Counted from the first letter of the stretch, positions 55,062 through 64,000 are shown. The stretch is DNA of 64,000 nucleotides from DALYLB01 sp033763135 (GCA_033763135.1 JANRKY010000229.1:3016-67015), one strand, 5' to 3'. A program made the numbers and translations. The notes: generated by a model not told the origin, from the letters alone.

Positions 55062-56360
55062 TCATCTGAACTTCGGTGTCCCGCTTCGAATCTCTTCAAA
55101 GCTCCGCTGATACGTTTCCCGATACACCTCGATCGCCTCGTCCTCGGAGGGCAGGCGCAGCCCGTCGGTGAAGCGGTTCATATAGGCGAAATTCCCGCAT
55201 TGCAGCAGAAGTTCGAGCGCGCCCTGTGGGGTGAACTCTTTTTCGAGCGCGGCGTAATCGGCCTTCGTCAGGCCGACGGGGTCGCGGGTGATCTTGCGGG
55301 CGAAGAGGACGGCGACGCGTTCGCGCGGCGTGAGCGCGGAATCGTCCCTGGCCATGGCCATGAGCTTCGCCGGATCGACGCCCAGGCGGCGCAGCCCGAG
55401 CACCTGATGCAGCGTGCAATAGCGGCATCCGTTCGCCATCGAGATCGCGAACGAGACATGAAGCTTGATCTCCCGGTTGACGGTGTTGTATTCGCGCGAG
55501 ACGTTCGTATAGGCCCGCCACGCGCGCGTGACGCCCGGCACGAGCAGAAAGGCGCGCTGCGAATTGGCGATGCCGAGGCCGAGCCCGTTCGGATTCCGGG
55601 CCTGCTCCTGCGCCGCGGCGAGCGTCGCGGCGACCGACGCCATCTCGTCATCCGTGACCAGCGCGACGCGCGCCGTCGTCGGCGCGAACGCCGGCGGCGC
55701 GACGCGCGCGACCGGCGCCTCGATCGCCCACCTCTCGACCGGCAGGTTCGTCCCCTCGCAGAATCGCACAAAATAGTTGAAGAACGCGGTCGTCATCGTC
55801 AACTCGACGATCTGCGAGTCGTTGAAGAGGGCGCGCGTCTTCTGAAATTCCGCCTCGCCCACGCCGTGAATGTCCCGGGTGAGCAGTTCCGCATAGCGCA
55901 GCGCCGCCTGCTCCGCGGGCGTGAGCGATGCGACGCTGTTCGCCTGGAGCTGCGCCAGCAACTGCGTTCCCCGCTCGCTCGCGCGGAGCAGCCGCTGCAG
56001 ATGGACCGCCGGATAGACGCTGCCATAGACCTGCGCGATCCGCAGCCCCATGGCCATCTTCGTCTCGGGCGGAATCGTTCCGGCATGGAGATAGGCCTTG
56101 AACGCGCCGGCGAAGGGCGCAGCGGCCTTTGGAAGCAGGGCGAGCGCGCGCGCGTAATTTGGCGTCCGGCCCGGTTCGAGCGCGTCCGCGCCGCGCAAGG
56201 CCTCGGCGCCGTCCGCCGCGAGCGGGACGTTGGGCTGCGCGTTTATCTTCTCTCTCGCCGCCCGATTCAGCGCGTCGAGCGAGACCAGCGAAGCCTTCTC
56301 CTGCGCGATGCAGACCGTCAGCAGCAACGAGACGAGCAGGGGCGTAAGCAACATTCTCAT
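55062..56360 (-). CDS. Double AhpD-like (carboxymuconolactone decarboxylase family) secreted protein
   Basis: 432 residues from ATG 56360, with a signal peptide (LLTPLLVSLLLTVCIAQ). Two AhpD-like helical domains: the first (~70-205) has VYGSVYPAVH where the CxxC would be, so it has lost the cysteines. The second (~275-400) keeps C312, C315 and H318 (GCRYCTLHQVLG), the peroxidatic-type AhpD motif. A secreted redox or gamma-carboxymuconolactone-decarboxylase-like protein is the best description; the substrate is unknown. ATG 56360 is preferred over the longer frame because it leads directly into the signal peptide and follows AAGGAA. Confidence 0.78.
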   Translation of the reverse strand: MRMLLTPLLVSLLLTVCIAQEKASLVSLDALNRAAREKINAQPNVPLAADGAEALRGADALEPGRTPNYARALALLPKAAAPFAGAFKAYLHAGTIPPETKMAMGLRIAQVYGSVYPAVHLQRLLRASERGTQLLAQLQANSVASLTPAEQAALRYAELLTRDIHGVGEAEFQKTRALFNDSQIVELTMTTAFFNYFVRFCEGTNLPVERWAIEAPVARVAPPAFAPTTARVALVTDDEMASVAATLAAAQEQARNPNGLGLGIANSQRAFLLVPGVTRAWRAYTNVSREYNTVNREIKLHVSFAISMANGCRYCTLHQVLGLRRLGVDPAKLMAMARDDSALTPRERVAVLFARKITRDPVGLTKADYAALEKEFTPQGALELLLQCGNFAYMNRFTDGLRLPSEDEAIEVYRETYQRSFEEIRSGTPKFR

Positions 56361-56513
56361 AAGCGTTCCTTGATTTCGGGTTGTACGTCGATTGGGCGGG
56401 GAGCATACCACGGCCGCGCCAGGCTGTCTTGCGCCCGCAGGAGGAGTCCGAACTCATACTTTCGGTTGATCTCCGGGCCGGTAGAGCGTCAGCGCGGTTC
56501 CGTTGTCGGAAGG

Positions 56514-57152
56514 CTAATCGAGGTGAACCAGGCCGCGCTGCAGGGCGGAGGTCGCCGCCTGCGTGCGATCGGTGACGCCGAGCTTGGAGAGGAGCGAGTT
56601 GATGTGGGATTTGACGGTGGCCTCGGAGATGGCCAGTTCGGCGGAGATCTCACGGTTGCTGCGGCCGCGGACGATGAGTTGGAGAACCTGCATTTCGCGG
56701 GCGGTCAGTTCCTGGCCGGCGACGCGCTCGGCCAGCCGCTGGGCGACGGGAGCGGGAATGCGGCGCGCGCCGGCATGGACCGAGCGGATCGCGTCGAGCA
56801 GCTCGTCATACGACATGCCCTTCAACAGATAGCCCTGCGCGCCCGCCTGGAGCGCGCGATAGATGTCTTCATCGCCGTCGAACGTGGTGAGCACGATGAT
56901 GCGGGCCGCGGAAAACTCCTGCCGTATGGCCTTCGTCGCATCGACGCCGCCCATGCCGGGCAGGCGCAGGTCCATCAACGCGATGTCGGGCCGATGCTCC
57001 CGGAAGAGCGCGATCGCCTGCGCGCCGTCCGCGGCCTCCGCGACGACCGTCAGATCCGGCTCGCTGTTGATCAACGCAACCACGCCCTTGCGAACGATCT
57101 GATGATCGTCCACCACCAGGACCCGGATTGGTTCTCCGCCATTGCTGCTCAT
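56514..57152 (-). CDS. NarL/LuxR-type response regulator
   Basis: 212 residues. Receiver domain with D15/D16 in VLVVDDHQ, the phosphorylation site D61 in ALMDLRLPG, and GYLLKG. The LuxR-type HTH at the C-terminus begins LTAREMQVLQLIVRGRSN and includes ATVKSHINSLLSKL. It probably receives phosphate from the HisKA_3 kinase encoded just upstream on the same strand, separated by 173 bases holding a decayed repeat. Targets unknown. Confidence 0.93.
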   Translation of the reverse strand: MSSNGGEPIRVLVVDDHQIVRKGVVALINSEPDLTVVAEAADGAQAIALFREHRPDIALMDLRLPGMGGVDATKAIRQEFSAARIIVLTTFDGDEDIYRALQAGAQGYLLKGMSYDELLDAIRSVHAGARRIPAPVAQRLAERVAGQELTAREMQVLQLIVRGRSNREISAELAISEATVKSHINSLLSKLGVTDRTQAATSALQRGLVHLD

Positions 57153-57185
57153 AAATCTCGCTTTACCATTACGCCGCCGCGGCGC

Positions 57186-57300
57186 GCTCTAAATCAGGCC
57201 CGACAAAATTCGGCCACAAGAGGAATGGACAGGATGGACAGGATTTTTCAGGATTCACAGGACTCACATTGGTACATTCTGTCTATCCTTTGCCGTCCGA
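57186..57300. repeat. Decayed MITE-like/CAGGAT element between kinase and regulator
   Basis: Left arm GGAATGGACAGGATGGACAG and the following AGGATTTTTCAGGATTCACAGG are intact, but the right arm (TTCTGTCTATCCTTTGCCGTCC) has diverged. CAGGCCCGACAAAATTCGGCC before it recalls the left flank AAATCGGCCCCGA of the intact copies. The hairpin is therefore weakened here. Confidence 0.6.
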
Positions 57301-57325
57301 ATGTCTTTGGGGCCCGATCCAGCGC

Positions 57326-60300
57326 TTACCCGCCGAGCGGGATTTCGACCGAGACCTCGGTTCCCTGGTGCGGGCGGCTGGAGACGGTCAGCCGCCCGCC
57401 GAGCTGCGCGGCGCGTTCGCGCATGCCGAGGAGGCCGAAGTGGCCGTCGGCGGCGCCGCGGAGCGTCGCCGCGTCGAAGCCTCGTCCATTGTCGCGCACG
57501 CAGAGGCGAAGCGTCTTCTCTTCGTAGGTCAATTCGATGGCGATGCGGGTCGCCGCGGCGTGTTTGACGACGTTGGTCATGGCCTCCTGGCCGATGCGCA
57601 GGAGGTGGTCCTCGATTGCGCGATCGAGCCGGCGAAAGGCGCCGTGCACTTCGACCTGGACCTCGATGGCGCCGCCGCCGATGAGTCGCCTGGCGATCTG
57701 GCCCAGCGCGGCGGGGAGATCGCGCTCTTCGAGCGCCTGAGAGCGAAGGTCCCAGACCGATCGTCGCGCTTCGGCCAGGCTGTCGCGAACCAGCGCGCGC
57801 GCCTCATCGAGATGCGTGCGGGCGTTCTGCGGAGCGACGGCCAGCATGCGGGCGACGAGCTCCAGTTGCACGGAGATTCCCGCAAAGCCCTGCGCGAGCG
57901 TGTCGTGGATCTCGCGGGCGATCCGGGTGCGTTCGGCGAGCACTGCGGAGAACTCCCGTTCGATCCGCCGCACCCGCGCACGATACCACCCCCAACCGCC
58001 AAGCGCGAGCGTCAGCAGACAGAGGCCATAGAACCACCAGGTGCGATAGAAGTGCGGCCGGAGTCTGAGATCGAGCGCGGCGCCCGCCAGATTCCACACG
58101 CCGTCATTGTTGCTGGCCTGGACCCGGAACCGGTAACTGCCCGCGGGGACGTTGGTGTACGAAGCGACGCGGCGCGTTCCGGCATCGATCCAGTCCGGGT
58201 CGAAGCCTTCGAGCCGGTATTTGAAAGCGACCTTCGCCGGCGCGGCGAAGCTCAGGCCGGCATAATAGAACTCGATTCGCGCCTTGCCCGGCGGCACGTC
58301 GACCGGGGCCGCCAGAGAAAGCGGCTGCTCGTCGACGACGACCTGTTCGATGACGACCGCCGGCGGCTGCGCATTGAGCCGCAGATGGAGCGGGTCGATC
58401 ACGGCCGCGCCCTTGACGGTCGCGAACCAGAGCCTGCCGTCGCGGGTCTTCCAGCCGGCGGGCGAGCCGCCGCCGCTGCATTCGCGCGTCTCCATCCCGT
58501 CGGCCGTTCCGTAGAGGAGCTGGTTGATCGGACGGGTCTCGCCCGCCTGGCGCGCATTGAGCTCTTCGCGGCTGACCCGGATGACGCCCTTGTTCGAACT
58601 CATCCAGAGATAGCCCGCATCGTCTTCCAGAATGTGATGGATCACATCGTCCGGGAGCCCGTCCTTGAGCGTAAACTGCGTGAAGCGCCCATCGCGAAAC
58701 CGGTTCAGCCCGCCGCCGCGCGTCCCGATCCAGAGCACGCCGTCGGCGTCTTCATAAAGCGCGGTCACCGTCTCGTTCGCGAGGCCCGCACCGCTCGTCC
58801 ATGTAGAGATCGCGCCCTCCTTGAAGCGGCTCACGCCGCCGATCGTGCCGATCCAGAGGCTGCCGTCGCGCCCCTCACAGAGCGGCCCGATCAGGTCGCT
58901 GCCCAGCCCGTCGAGAACCGTGAAGGAGGCGAACCGCCCCTCGCGAAACCGGGCCAGTCCCTTCCGCGTCCCGATCCAGAGGCTCCCCGCGCGATCGACG
59001 AGCAGCGACCGGATCTGATCATCAATCAGGCCGTCGCGAACGGTGTAGGTCCGTTCGCCCGTTCCGGGGCGCCATCGCATCAAGCCCTGCGGCGTCCCCA
59101 GCCAGAGCGCGCCGTCGCGATCCTCGGCGATTGCCTGGAGGTCGATCTCCGGCCGGCCGGGTCTCCCGGGCACGGGCGCCATCCCGCCCTCTCGAAACTG
59201 ATTCAGCCCGGCCTGCGTTCCCACCCAGAGACCGCCGGCGCGATCCTCATAGATCGCGCGAACCAGATTGGCGGACAGCCCCTGCCGCGTCGTATGAGAC
59301 GTGAACTTGCGCTCGCTGAGCTGGCTGAGCCCGCCCGCCTCCGTTCCCACCCACAGGCTGCCTTCGCGATCTTCACAGAGCGCGAGAATCCGATTTCCGG
59401 CCAGCCCTTCCTGTCCGGCGAAGGCTGCCAGCCGGCCGTTCCAGAACCGGGCCAGCCCGCCGGAGGCCCCGATCCAGAGGCGCCCTTCCCGGCCCGCGTG
59501 CAGCAGATCGACGCGCTCGCCGGGCAGGCCCTGCCGGGTCGTATAGCTCGCAAACGACCCGTTCCGCCACTCGTTCAATCCGCCAGGCGTGCCGAACCAG
59601 AGACGCCCGGTGCTGTCCTGCGCGATCGCCAGGATGCTGTCGTTCAGCAGACCGTCGCGGCGGGTGTAGCTCTGAAACCGGCCGTCGGCGTAGACCGTCA
59701 GGCCCTCCGTCGTCCCGATCCAGAGCCGCCCGCGCAGATCGATCAGGAGCGCCGTGACCGCGTCGCCGGCGAGCCCCTCCCTTCGCGAATACCGCGTGAA
59801 GGCCCCATCCCGAAAGCGGGTCAGCCCCGCCGCGGTTCCGATCCAGAGCGTCCCGTCGCGGTCCTCGACGATCTTCCCGATGCTGTTGTGCGAGATCCCG
59901 TCGCGGGTCGTGTAGGTGGTGAACTTGCCGTCGCGAACCCGATTCAGCCCGTCGGGCGTCCCGATCCACAGGTTGCCCGCGCGATCCTCAAAGACCGCTC
60001 CCGCCTCGTTGTTCGCCAGACCGTCCCGCGTGGTGAAGGCCGTGAAGCGCCCCTGCCGGAACTGAACGAGCCCGCCGGGCGTGCTGATCCAGAGGCTCCC
60101 GGCCCGATCTTCATACAACGCGCGAATCTCGTTGTGCGGCAACTCCGGCGCGCTTCGCTTGTCGAAGGTCGTGAACCGGATGCCGTCGAATCGCGCGAGC
60201 CCGTCCTTCGTGCCGATCCACAGATATCCGTTGCGCGTCTGGAGCACGACCGGCGCCGTGTTCTGCGGCAGCCCCTGTTCGGTCTGCCAGACGGTATGGC

Positions 60301-60418
60301 CGTATCGCACGGTCTCCGGGCCCTGCGCGCGCACAGGCGCCTCCGCATCGAAGATCCCGCATACCATCGCCGGCCACGCGGCCAGCAGGATCGCCGCGCG
60401 AACGATTGCCCGTCTCAT
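57326..60418 (-). CDS. Propeller-type sensor histidine kinase (Reg_prop, Y_Y_Y, HisKA_3, HATPase_c)
   Basis: 1030 residues. A hydrophobic N-terminus is followed by about a dozen beta-propeller repeats of the type WIGTxxGLxRFRDGxF (~45-680), the Y_Y_Y domain (~700-765) and one membrane helix (FYGLCLLTLALGGWGWY, ~800). HisKA_3 has H838 in AREIHDTLAQGF, then the HATPase_c with N and G boxes (EAMTNVVKHA, VRDNGRGFD, GLLGMRERA). The periplasmic propeller would sense a carbohydrate-like ligand, by analogy with Bacteroides hybrid systems. Output goes to the NarL-type regulator downstream. Its ATG overlaps the beta-lactamase-like gene's stop (ATGA). Confidence 0.92.
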   Translation of the reverse strand: MRRAIVRAAILLAAWPAMVCGIFDAEAPVRAQGPETVRYGHTVWQTEQGLPQNTAPVVLQTRNGYLWIGTKDGLARFDGIRFTTFDKRSAPELPHNEIRALYEDRAGSLWISTPGGLVQFRQGRFTAFTTRDGLANNEAGAVFEDRAGNLWIGTPDGLNRVRDGKFTTYTTRDGISHNSIGKIVEDRDGTLWIGTAAGLTRFRDGAFTRYSRREGLAGDAVTALLIDLRGRLWIGTTEGLTVYADGRFQSYTRRDGLLNDSILAIAQDSTGRLWFGTPGGLNEWRNGSFASYTTRQGLPGERVDLLHAGREGRLWIGASGGLARFWNGRLAAFAGQEGLAGNRILALCEDREGSLWVGTEAGGLSQLSERKFTSHTTRQGLSANLVRAIYEDRAGGLWVGTQAGLNQFREGGMAPVPGRPGRPEIDLQAIAEDRDGALWLGTPQGLMRWRPGTGERTYTVRDGLIDDQIRSLLVDRAGSLWIGTRKGLARFREGRFASFTVLDGLGSDLIGPLCEGRDGSLWIGTIGGVSRFKEGAISTWTSGAGLANETVTALYEDADGVLWIGTRGGGLNRFRDGRFTQFTLKDGLPDDVIHHILEDDAGYLWMSSNKGVIRVSREELNARQAGETRPINQLLYGTADGMETRECSGGGSPAGWKTRDGRLWFATVKGAAVIDPLHLRLNAQPPAVVIEQVVVDEQPLSLAAPVDVPPGKARIEFYYAGLSFAAPAKVAFKYRLEGFDPDWIDAGTRRVASYTNVPAGSYRFRVQASNNDGVWNLAGAALDLRLRPHFYRTWWFYGLCLLTLALGGWGWYRARVRRIEREFSAVLAERTRIAREIHDTLAQGFAGISVQLELVARMLAVAPQNARTHLDEARALVRDSLAEARRSVWDLRSQALEERDLPAALGQIARRLIGGGAIEVQVEVHGAFRRLDRAIEDHLLRIGQEAMTNVVKHAAATRIAIELTYEEKTLRLCVRDNGRGFDAATLRGAADGHFGLLGMRERAAQLGGRLTVSSRPHQGTEVSVEIPLGG

Positions 60419-61932
60419 TGCGCCGGCGCTTTCGCGGGAACCTTTCGAAAATTCGCGCCCAGAAAGCGAAGACCATCGACCTCGCCGTCCGCGCCGATCG
60501 AGAAGGCCAGCGTCTCGGTCCGCACGCGCTCTTCCGTCGGCATGAAGGTGTCGTAATGAAAGTGATCGAGGCGGGTCTTGAGATTGCTCCAGGCGAGAAC
60601 GAGCCGATCGTCGGCGACCGAGATCTCGGCCTTCCCATAGGCGGCGTCTTCATAGATTCCGGCATAGGCGGCGAGCTCGCGCGTGGGACGGGTCTCCTTC
60701 TTTCGCGCGGCGAAACGCGTCATCACCTCGCGGACGGTCTCGCCCTCGAACTTCTTCGCCGCCTCGCCGATGAACGTGTTCCAGTCCTTGCGCGGCAGCC
60801 CGAGCAGCAGATCCATCACGTTGTAACAGACCGCTTCGGGCATCTGCACCCCGTTCAGATTGGCGACCACGGCGACGCCGATCCGCGCGCGCGGATCGAG
60901 CACGATGCTCGCGCGAAACCCGTCGATCGTTCCGCCGTGCATGACCAGCTTGTGGCCGCGATAGTCGTTGATGAACCAGCCGAGGCCGTAGCTCAACTGC
61001 AGTGTCTCGCTCTCGGGGAAGAAGAGCGTCCATCGCCCCTCCAGCCGGATGACCTGCTGCGGCGTGTGCATCTCGCGCAGGTTCCCGGCCGAGATCAGCC
61101 GTTTTCCCGCAAAGACGCCGTCATTCAGGTGCATCCGCAGCCATCCCGACAGATCGCGAACGCTGGCGTTGATCGATCCGGCCGGACCGACGTTGTCGAT
61201 GTTTCGCCAGGGCATGGGCTTGATCTCGTTGCCCTGTTTGAGATGCGGCGTGGCGTGATCGGGCGCTTCCTGCGCCCTCGCGACGCTGAAGTTGGCCGAC
61301 TTCATCTCCAGCGGATCGAAGATGCGCTTCTGCACGAACGCCTCGAACCCGCCGCCCGACGCCGCGCCCACCGCCTCGCCGGCGGTCAGAAACATGATGT
61401 TCTGATATTGAAAGGTCGTCCGGAACGGATAGCTCAGCGGAACGTGCCCGACGCGCTTGATGATCTCTTCGCGGCTCCACGGCGAGTTGTACCAGAGCAG
61501 GTCGTGCCGCACGAGCCCCGTTCGATGCGTGACGATGTCGCGCATCGTCACATTCTCGTTCGCCAGCGGATCGCTCAGGCGGAAATAGGGCAGATGGCGC
61601 CGCACGGGATCGTCCCAGCTCATGCGCCCTTCGTCGGCGAGAATGGCCATCGCCGCCGTCGTAAAGGCCTTGGTCGTCGATCCGATCGCGAAGATCGTGT
61701 CAGGCGTCACCGGTTGTCGACTCGCCGCATCCCGCACGCCGAAGCCCTTGAGATAGACCACCTCGTCTCCGCGCACGATGACGATGGCCGCCCCCGGCGT
61801 CCGCCAGTACTTCATCGCCTCTTCCGCGATCGCATCGATCGCGGCGGCATCCACCGCCTGGGCGCGCAGGGGCGCGGCGAAAAAGAGCATCAGAAGCAGA
61901 ACGAACGACATTCTTCGCAGCAGAATATTCAT
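60415..61932 (-). CDS. Secreted serine hydrolase (class C beta-lactamase-like)
   Basis: 505 residues from ATG 61932 (GGAGG eight bases upstream). Signal peptide FVLLLMLFFAAPLRAQ. Class C beta-lactamase/D-aminopeptidase fold: S85-TT-K88 in GSTTKAF, Y176-Q-N178 in QYQNIMF, and a MHGGTIDGF motif for the KTG/HGG position. These are esterases or peptidases as often as lactamases. A C-terminal lipocalin-like extension (~400-505) is typical of the group. It overlaps the propeller kinase start by four bases and follows the TlpA-like gene by 20 bases, so the three form an operon. Confidence 0.9.
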   Translation of the reverse strand: MNILLRRMSFVLLLMLFFAAPLRAQAVDAAAIDAIAEEAMKYWRTPGAAIVIVRGDEVVYLKGFGVRDAASRQPVTPDTIFAIGSTTKAFTTAAMAILADEGRMSWDDPVRRHLPYFRLSDPLANENVTMRDIVTHRTGLVRHDLLWYNSPWSREEIIKRVGHVPLSYPFRTTFQYQNIMFLTAGEAVGAASGGGFEAFVQKRIFDPLEMKSANFSVARAQEAPDHATPHLKQGNEIKPMPWRNIDNVGPAGSINASVRDLSGWLRMHLNDGVFAGKRLISAGNLREMHTPQQVIRLEGRWTLFFPESETLQLSYGLGWFINDYRGHKLVMHGGTIDGFRASIVLDPRARIGVAVVANLNGVQMPEAVCYNVMDLLLGLPRKDWNTFIGEAAKKFEGETVREVMTRFAARKKETRPTRELAAYAGIYEDAAYGKAEISVADDRLVLAWSNLKTRLDHFHYDTFMPTEERVRTETLAFSIGADGEVDGLRFLGANFRKVPAKAPAQ

Positions 61933-61952
61933 GGGCGATTCCTCCGGGAACG

Positions 61953-63755
61953 TCACCGCGGATCCTGCGCTCCGAGCAGTCGGAGCAGGACGCGGCGGAC
62001 CTCTTCGGGCCGGCGCTCGGCGGCGCCGGTCATCAGGGCGACGACCTGCCCGTTGCGATCGATGACGATGTGCGTCGGGAAGGTCGCGATGTTGAACAGG
62101 TCGAGCAGGCCGTCGGCATCGGGAACGATGTCGTACTCGAAAGGCGCGCTCTTGAGAAACGGCCTGAGCTCTTCCGTCTTGTCGGGCGTCGGCGCGAGAA
62201 AGACGATCTCGCGGTTTCGGAACTCGCGAACGATCTCATTGAGCCGGGGGATCTCCTTGCGGCAGGGCCCGCAGCCGATGAACCACATGTTGAGCACGAC
62301 GATCCGCCCCTGCAGCGACCGAAGATCGAAGCTGCGGCCGTCGATCGAGGTGGCCTTGAACTGCGGCGCCGGCAGATTCCACGACTCGCTGATATTCCGA
62401 TCTCCGCGCCCCTTGGCGAGCAGATATTCATCGTATCCCTGCAGTCCGCCGCGCTTCTCCCTGTACATCTCCTTGAGCCGCTCTTCGGCCTCGATCGAGC
62501 CGCGCCGCCAGGCCTCGACAAAGGCCGCTTCGGCGCGATCGCGCTGATTCATCACGCGCAGAATCCGCGCTTCGAGCAGATGCGCGCGGGCATCCTTCTC
62601 CGGCGCAAGCTGCCGGGCCGTCGCGAGCGCGGCCAGCGCCGCCTCGTTCTTCGCCTGTCGCGAAGCCAGCTCGGCCTTGCTCAGATAGGCCGTATAGAGC
62701 AGACGCTCCGTCTGGCGGCTGTTGACGTCGCCGTACAGGCGAAGCCGGCCGCCGCGCAGCAGTTCGATCGCCTTCTCGATCAGCGGGACGGCGCGCTCGG
62801 GCGGCTGATACTGGTTCTGCAGTGCGAGCGCGAGACTGAACCACGGCTGCGGATTCTCGGGCTCCTCTTCCCGCCACGCGGCGGAGACGGCCTCGATCAG
62901 ATCGAGCGGGGCATTTCGATCTTCGGCCAACGCGACGGCGGCGGCGCGCGCGAACTCGGTCCGAGGATTCCGGACGATCAACCGGCGCTCCAGCGTGCGG
63001 ATCTCCGCCAGCCCATCCGTCGGCAACCCCAGTTCGCCGATCCATTTCCGATATTCGCGGATCGCCTCGCCGGTGAAGAGATCTTCGGGAAACTTCTCGA
63101 CGGCCTTGCGGATCCACTCGCGGCTCTTCTCTTCCCGGCCGAGCATGACGTTCGCCGTCGCAAGCGCGGCCAGCAGTTCGCCGCTCTCCGCGCGCTCGCG
63201 GCCGAGCCGGTTGAGATCGCCGCGAATGAGATTGGCGGCGCCGCCGCCTTCCAGCAGCGTCGCCGTCGCCCACTTTGCGCGATAGGCGGAATAGTTGTCG
63301 GGATAGAGCGCGATCTCCTTCTCGAAATACTCGCGGTACTTCTCCGACTTGATCTTCTCCTGAAAGACGCCGCGCGCCGGCTTTCCATCGGGACGAAAGA
63401 GAGCGGCCGTAACATAGGCCCCGTCGTCCCAGCCTCCCTGCAGCGTGACGAAATGGACCGCCACGCCGCTCTGATTCTCCCGCGCCGTCAGCTCGGCGCG
63501 AAACACGCCGCCCTGCCGCGTCATCCGCGCCCAGGTCGTCACGCTCCGGCCCGGCGACGTCCAGCGCGCCGTCGCGAAGACCTCATCCTCCACGCTCAGC
63601 TTGGCCCCCCTCGCGCCCGGATCGTACACCACCGTGAACGCCTGCCCCCACCGCGGCTCCGCCGGTTCGATGCGCGAAATCTGCGCGACCGCGAAAACCG
63701 AAAGACAATGGAGGGACAGAAGAAAAATGACGACCCGATTTACTGCTCTGCACAT
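61953..63755 (-). CDS. TlpA-like thioredoxin-fold protein with TPR-like region
   Basis: 600 residues from ATG 63755, chosen because a signal peptide (VIFLLSLHCLSVFAVAQ) begins there; the frame runs on to a TTG at 63785, which starts inside the upstream repeat-flank. A beta-rich N-terminal domain and a long TPR-like helical middle (~150-440) lead to a C-terminal TlpA/ResA-type thioredoxin domain (VVLNMWFIGCGPCRKEI, with CGPC) and FPTHIVIDRNG, the cis-proline region. It would act in the periplasm as a disulfide reductase or oxidant. It heads the operon with the serine hydrolase and the sensor kinase. Shine-Dalgarno is weak. Confidence 0.85.
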   Translation of the reverse strand: MCRAVNRVVIFLLSLHCLSVFAVAQISRIEPAEPRWGQAFTVVYDPGARGAKLSVEDEVFATARWTSPGRSVTTWARMTRQGGVFRAELTARENQSGVAVHFVTLQGGWDDGAYVTAALFRPDGKPARGVFQEKIKSEKYREYFEKEIALYPDNYSAYRAKWATATLLEGGGAANLIRGDLNRLGRERAESGELLAALATANVMLGREEKSREWIRKAVEKFPEDLFTGEAIREYRKWIGELGLPTDGLAEIRTLERRLIVRNPRTEFARAAAVALAEDRNAPLDLIEAVSAAWREEEPENPQPWFSLALALQNQYQPPERAVPLIEKAIELLRGGRLRLYGDVNSRQTERLLYTAYLSKAELASRQAKNEAALAALATARQLAPEKDARAHLLEARILRVMNQRDRAEAAFVEAWRRGSIEAEERLKEMYREKRGGLQGYDEYLLAKGRGDRNISESWNLPAPQFKATSIDGRSFDLRSLQGRIVVLNMWFIGCGPCRKEIPRLNEIVREFRNREIVFLAPTPDKTEELRPFLKSAPFEYDIVPDADGLLDLFNIATFPTHIVIDRNGQVVALMTGAAERRPEEVRRVLLRLLGAQDPR

Positions 63756-63789
63756 AACGAAACGCAACCAATTCTCAATGCTCAATTCT

Positions 63790-63985
63790 CATGATGCTAC
63801 CGGATTTTGTGGAGAGCCAAATCGGCCCCGATGAAATTTGGACACCGGAAGGAATCGACAGGATTGACAGGATTTTTCAGGATTCACAGGATGCAGGATT
63901 TGCGTGACATCCGGTGAATCCTGAAAAATCCTGTCAATCCTGTCGATTCCATTTTCTGACCACAAAATCCATTAGCACCAGCAAT
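63790..63985. mobile_element. MITE-like element, second full copy, 43-bp hairpin
   Basis: Terminal inverted repeats: TGATGCTACCGGATTTTGTG on the left; the right end in reverse is GGTGCTAATGGATTTTGTGG. The inner arms 63851-63893 and 63908-63950 are complementary over 42 of 43 bases. GAGAGC-AAATCGGCCCCGA next to the left end is shared with 36241-36259. Located upstream of the TlpA-like gene. Confidence 0.7.
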
Positions 63986-64000
63986 TCTCAATTCACCAGA

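Noticed and set aside
57269..60556. 1095-residue open frame on the plus strand
   Set aside because: Exactly antisense to the propeller kinase. The frame stays open because of G+C-biased codons; its translation is low-complexity and matches no family.

Overview
The window looks like chromosome of an Acidobacteriota member. The class cannot be fixed from sequence alone. Pointers are the high G+C with strong third-position bias, an Oar-like TonB receptor with an N-terminal carboxypeptidase-regulatory domain and the LPLNGRNFQQL motif, a PSD1/planctomycete-type cytochrome c protein, Tat-leader Gfo/Idh and enolase-superfamily enzymes, a propeller-type (Reg_prop/Y_Y_Y) histidine kinase, and many short palindromic intergenic repeats. 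No rRNA, tRNA, CRISPR array or transposase gene was seen.

Layout. 1-6.0 kb: housekeeping and accessory genes (Memo-like AmrB, SRAP peptidase, SDR, a membrane-anchored coiled-coil/H3TH protein, a sodium/solute symporter). 6.3-21.1 kb: a two-gene Tc toxin locus on the minus strand, with a natural TcB-TcC fusion (2403 aa) transcribed ahead of a TcA subunit (2510 aa). The last ~267 residues of the fusion, after the RHS core, form an A+T-rich tip that reads as an alpha/beta-hydrolase (GHSKG elbow) and is probably the delivered effector. 21.6-31.1 kb: a thioester-containing bacterial alpha-2-macroglobulin with odd inserted modules, and an Oar-like TonB receptor.

31.4-46 kb: a sugar-acid catabolism region (DHDPS-like aldolase/dehydratase, IlvD/Edd dehydratase, ACS-family MFS transporter, HpcH/HpaI aldolase, glucarate-dehydratase-like enzyme with Tat leader) with a convergent operon of GMC oxidoreductase, membrane-anchored RraA-like protein, Tat-leader Gfo/Idh oxidoreductase and PSD1 cytochrome protein. 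46-52 kb: periplasmic proteins, M19 dipeptidase, and a divergent set of GMC oxidoreductase, gluconate-2-dehydrogenase subunit-3-like protein and small cytochrome c. 52.06-55.0 kb: a lower-G+C island with its own sigma70-like promoter and operator-like palindrome, a 43-aa gene, a truncated QueC-like (QatC/Cap9-type) remnant, an XRE-ImmA/IrrE protein and a PIN-domain protein, best read as a decayed defence or toxin-antitoxin island. 55-63.8 kb: double AhpD-like protein, NarL-type response regulator, its likely hybrid-propeller kinase, a serine beta-lactamase-like hydrolase and a TlpA-like thioredoxin, mostly one minus-strand operon.

Several dispersed repeat families recur: a ~200-bp MITE-like element with terminal inverted repeats around a 40-43 bp perfect or near-perfect hairpin (36.2 and 63.8 kb, decayed copies at 21.5 and 57.2 kb); GCCGAGC..GCTCGGC hairpins between convergent genes; ATAGGTCCC tandem repeats; and a simple repeat that has entered a coding gene in frame.
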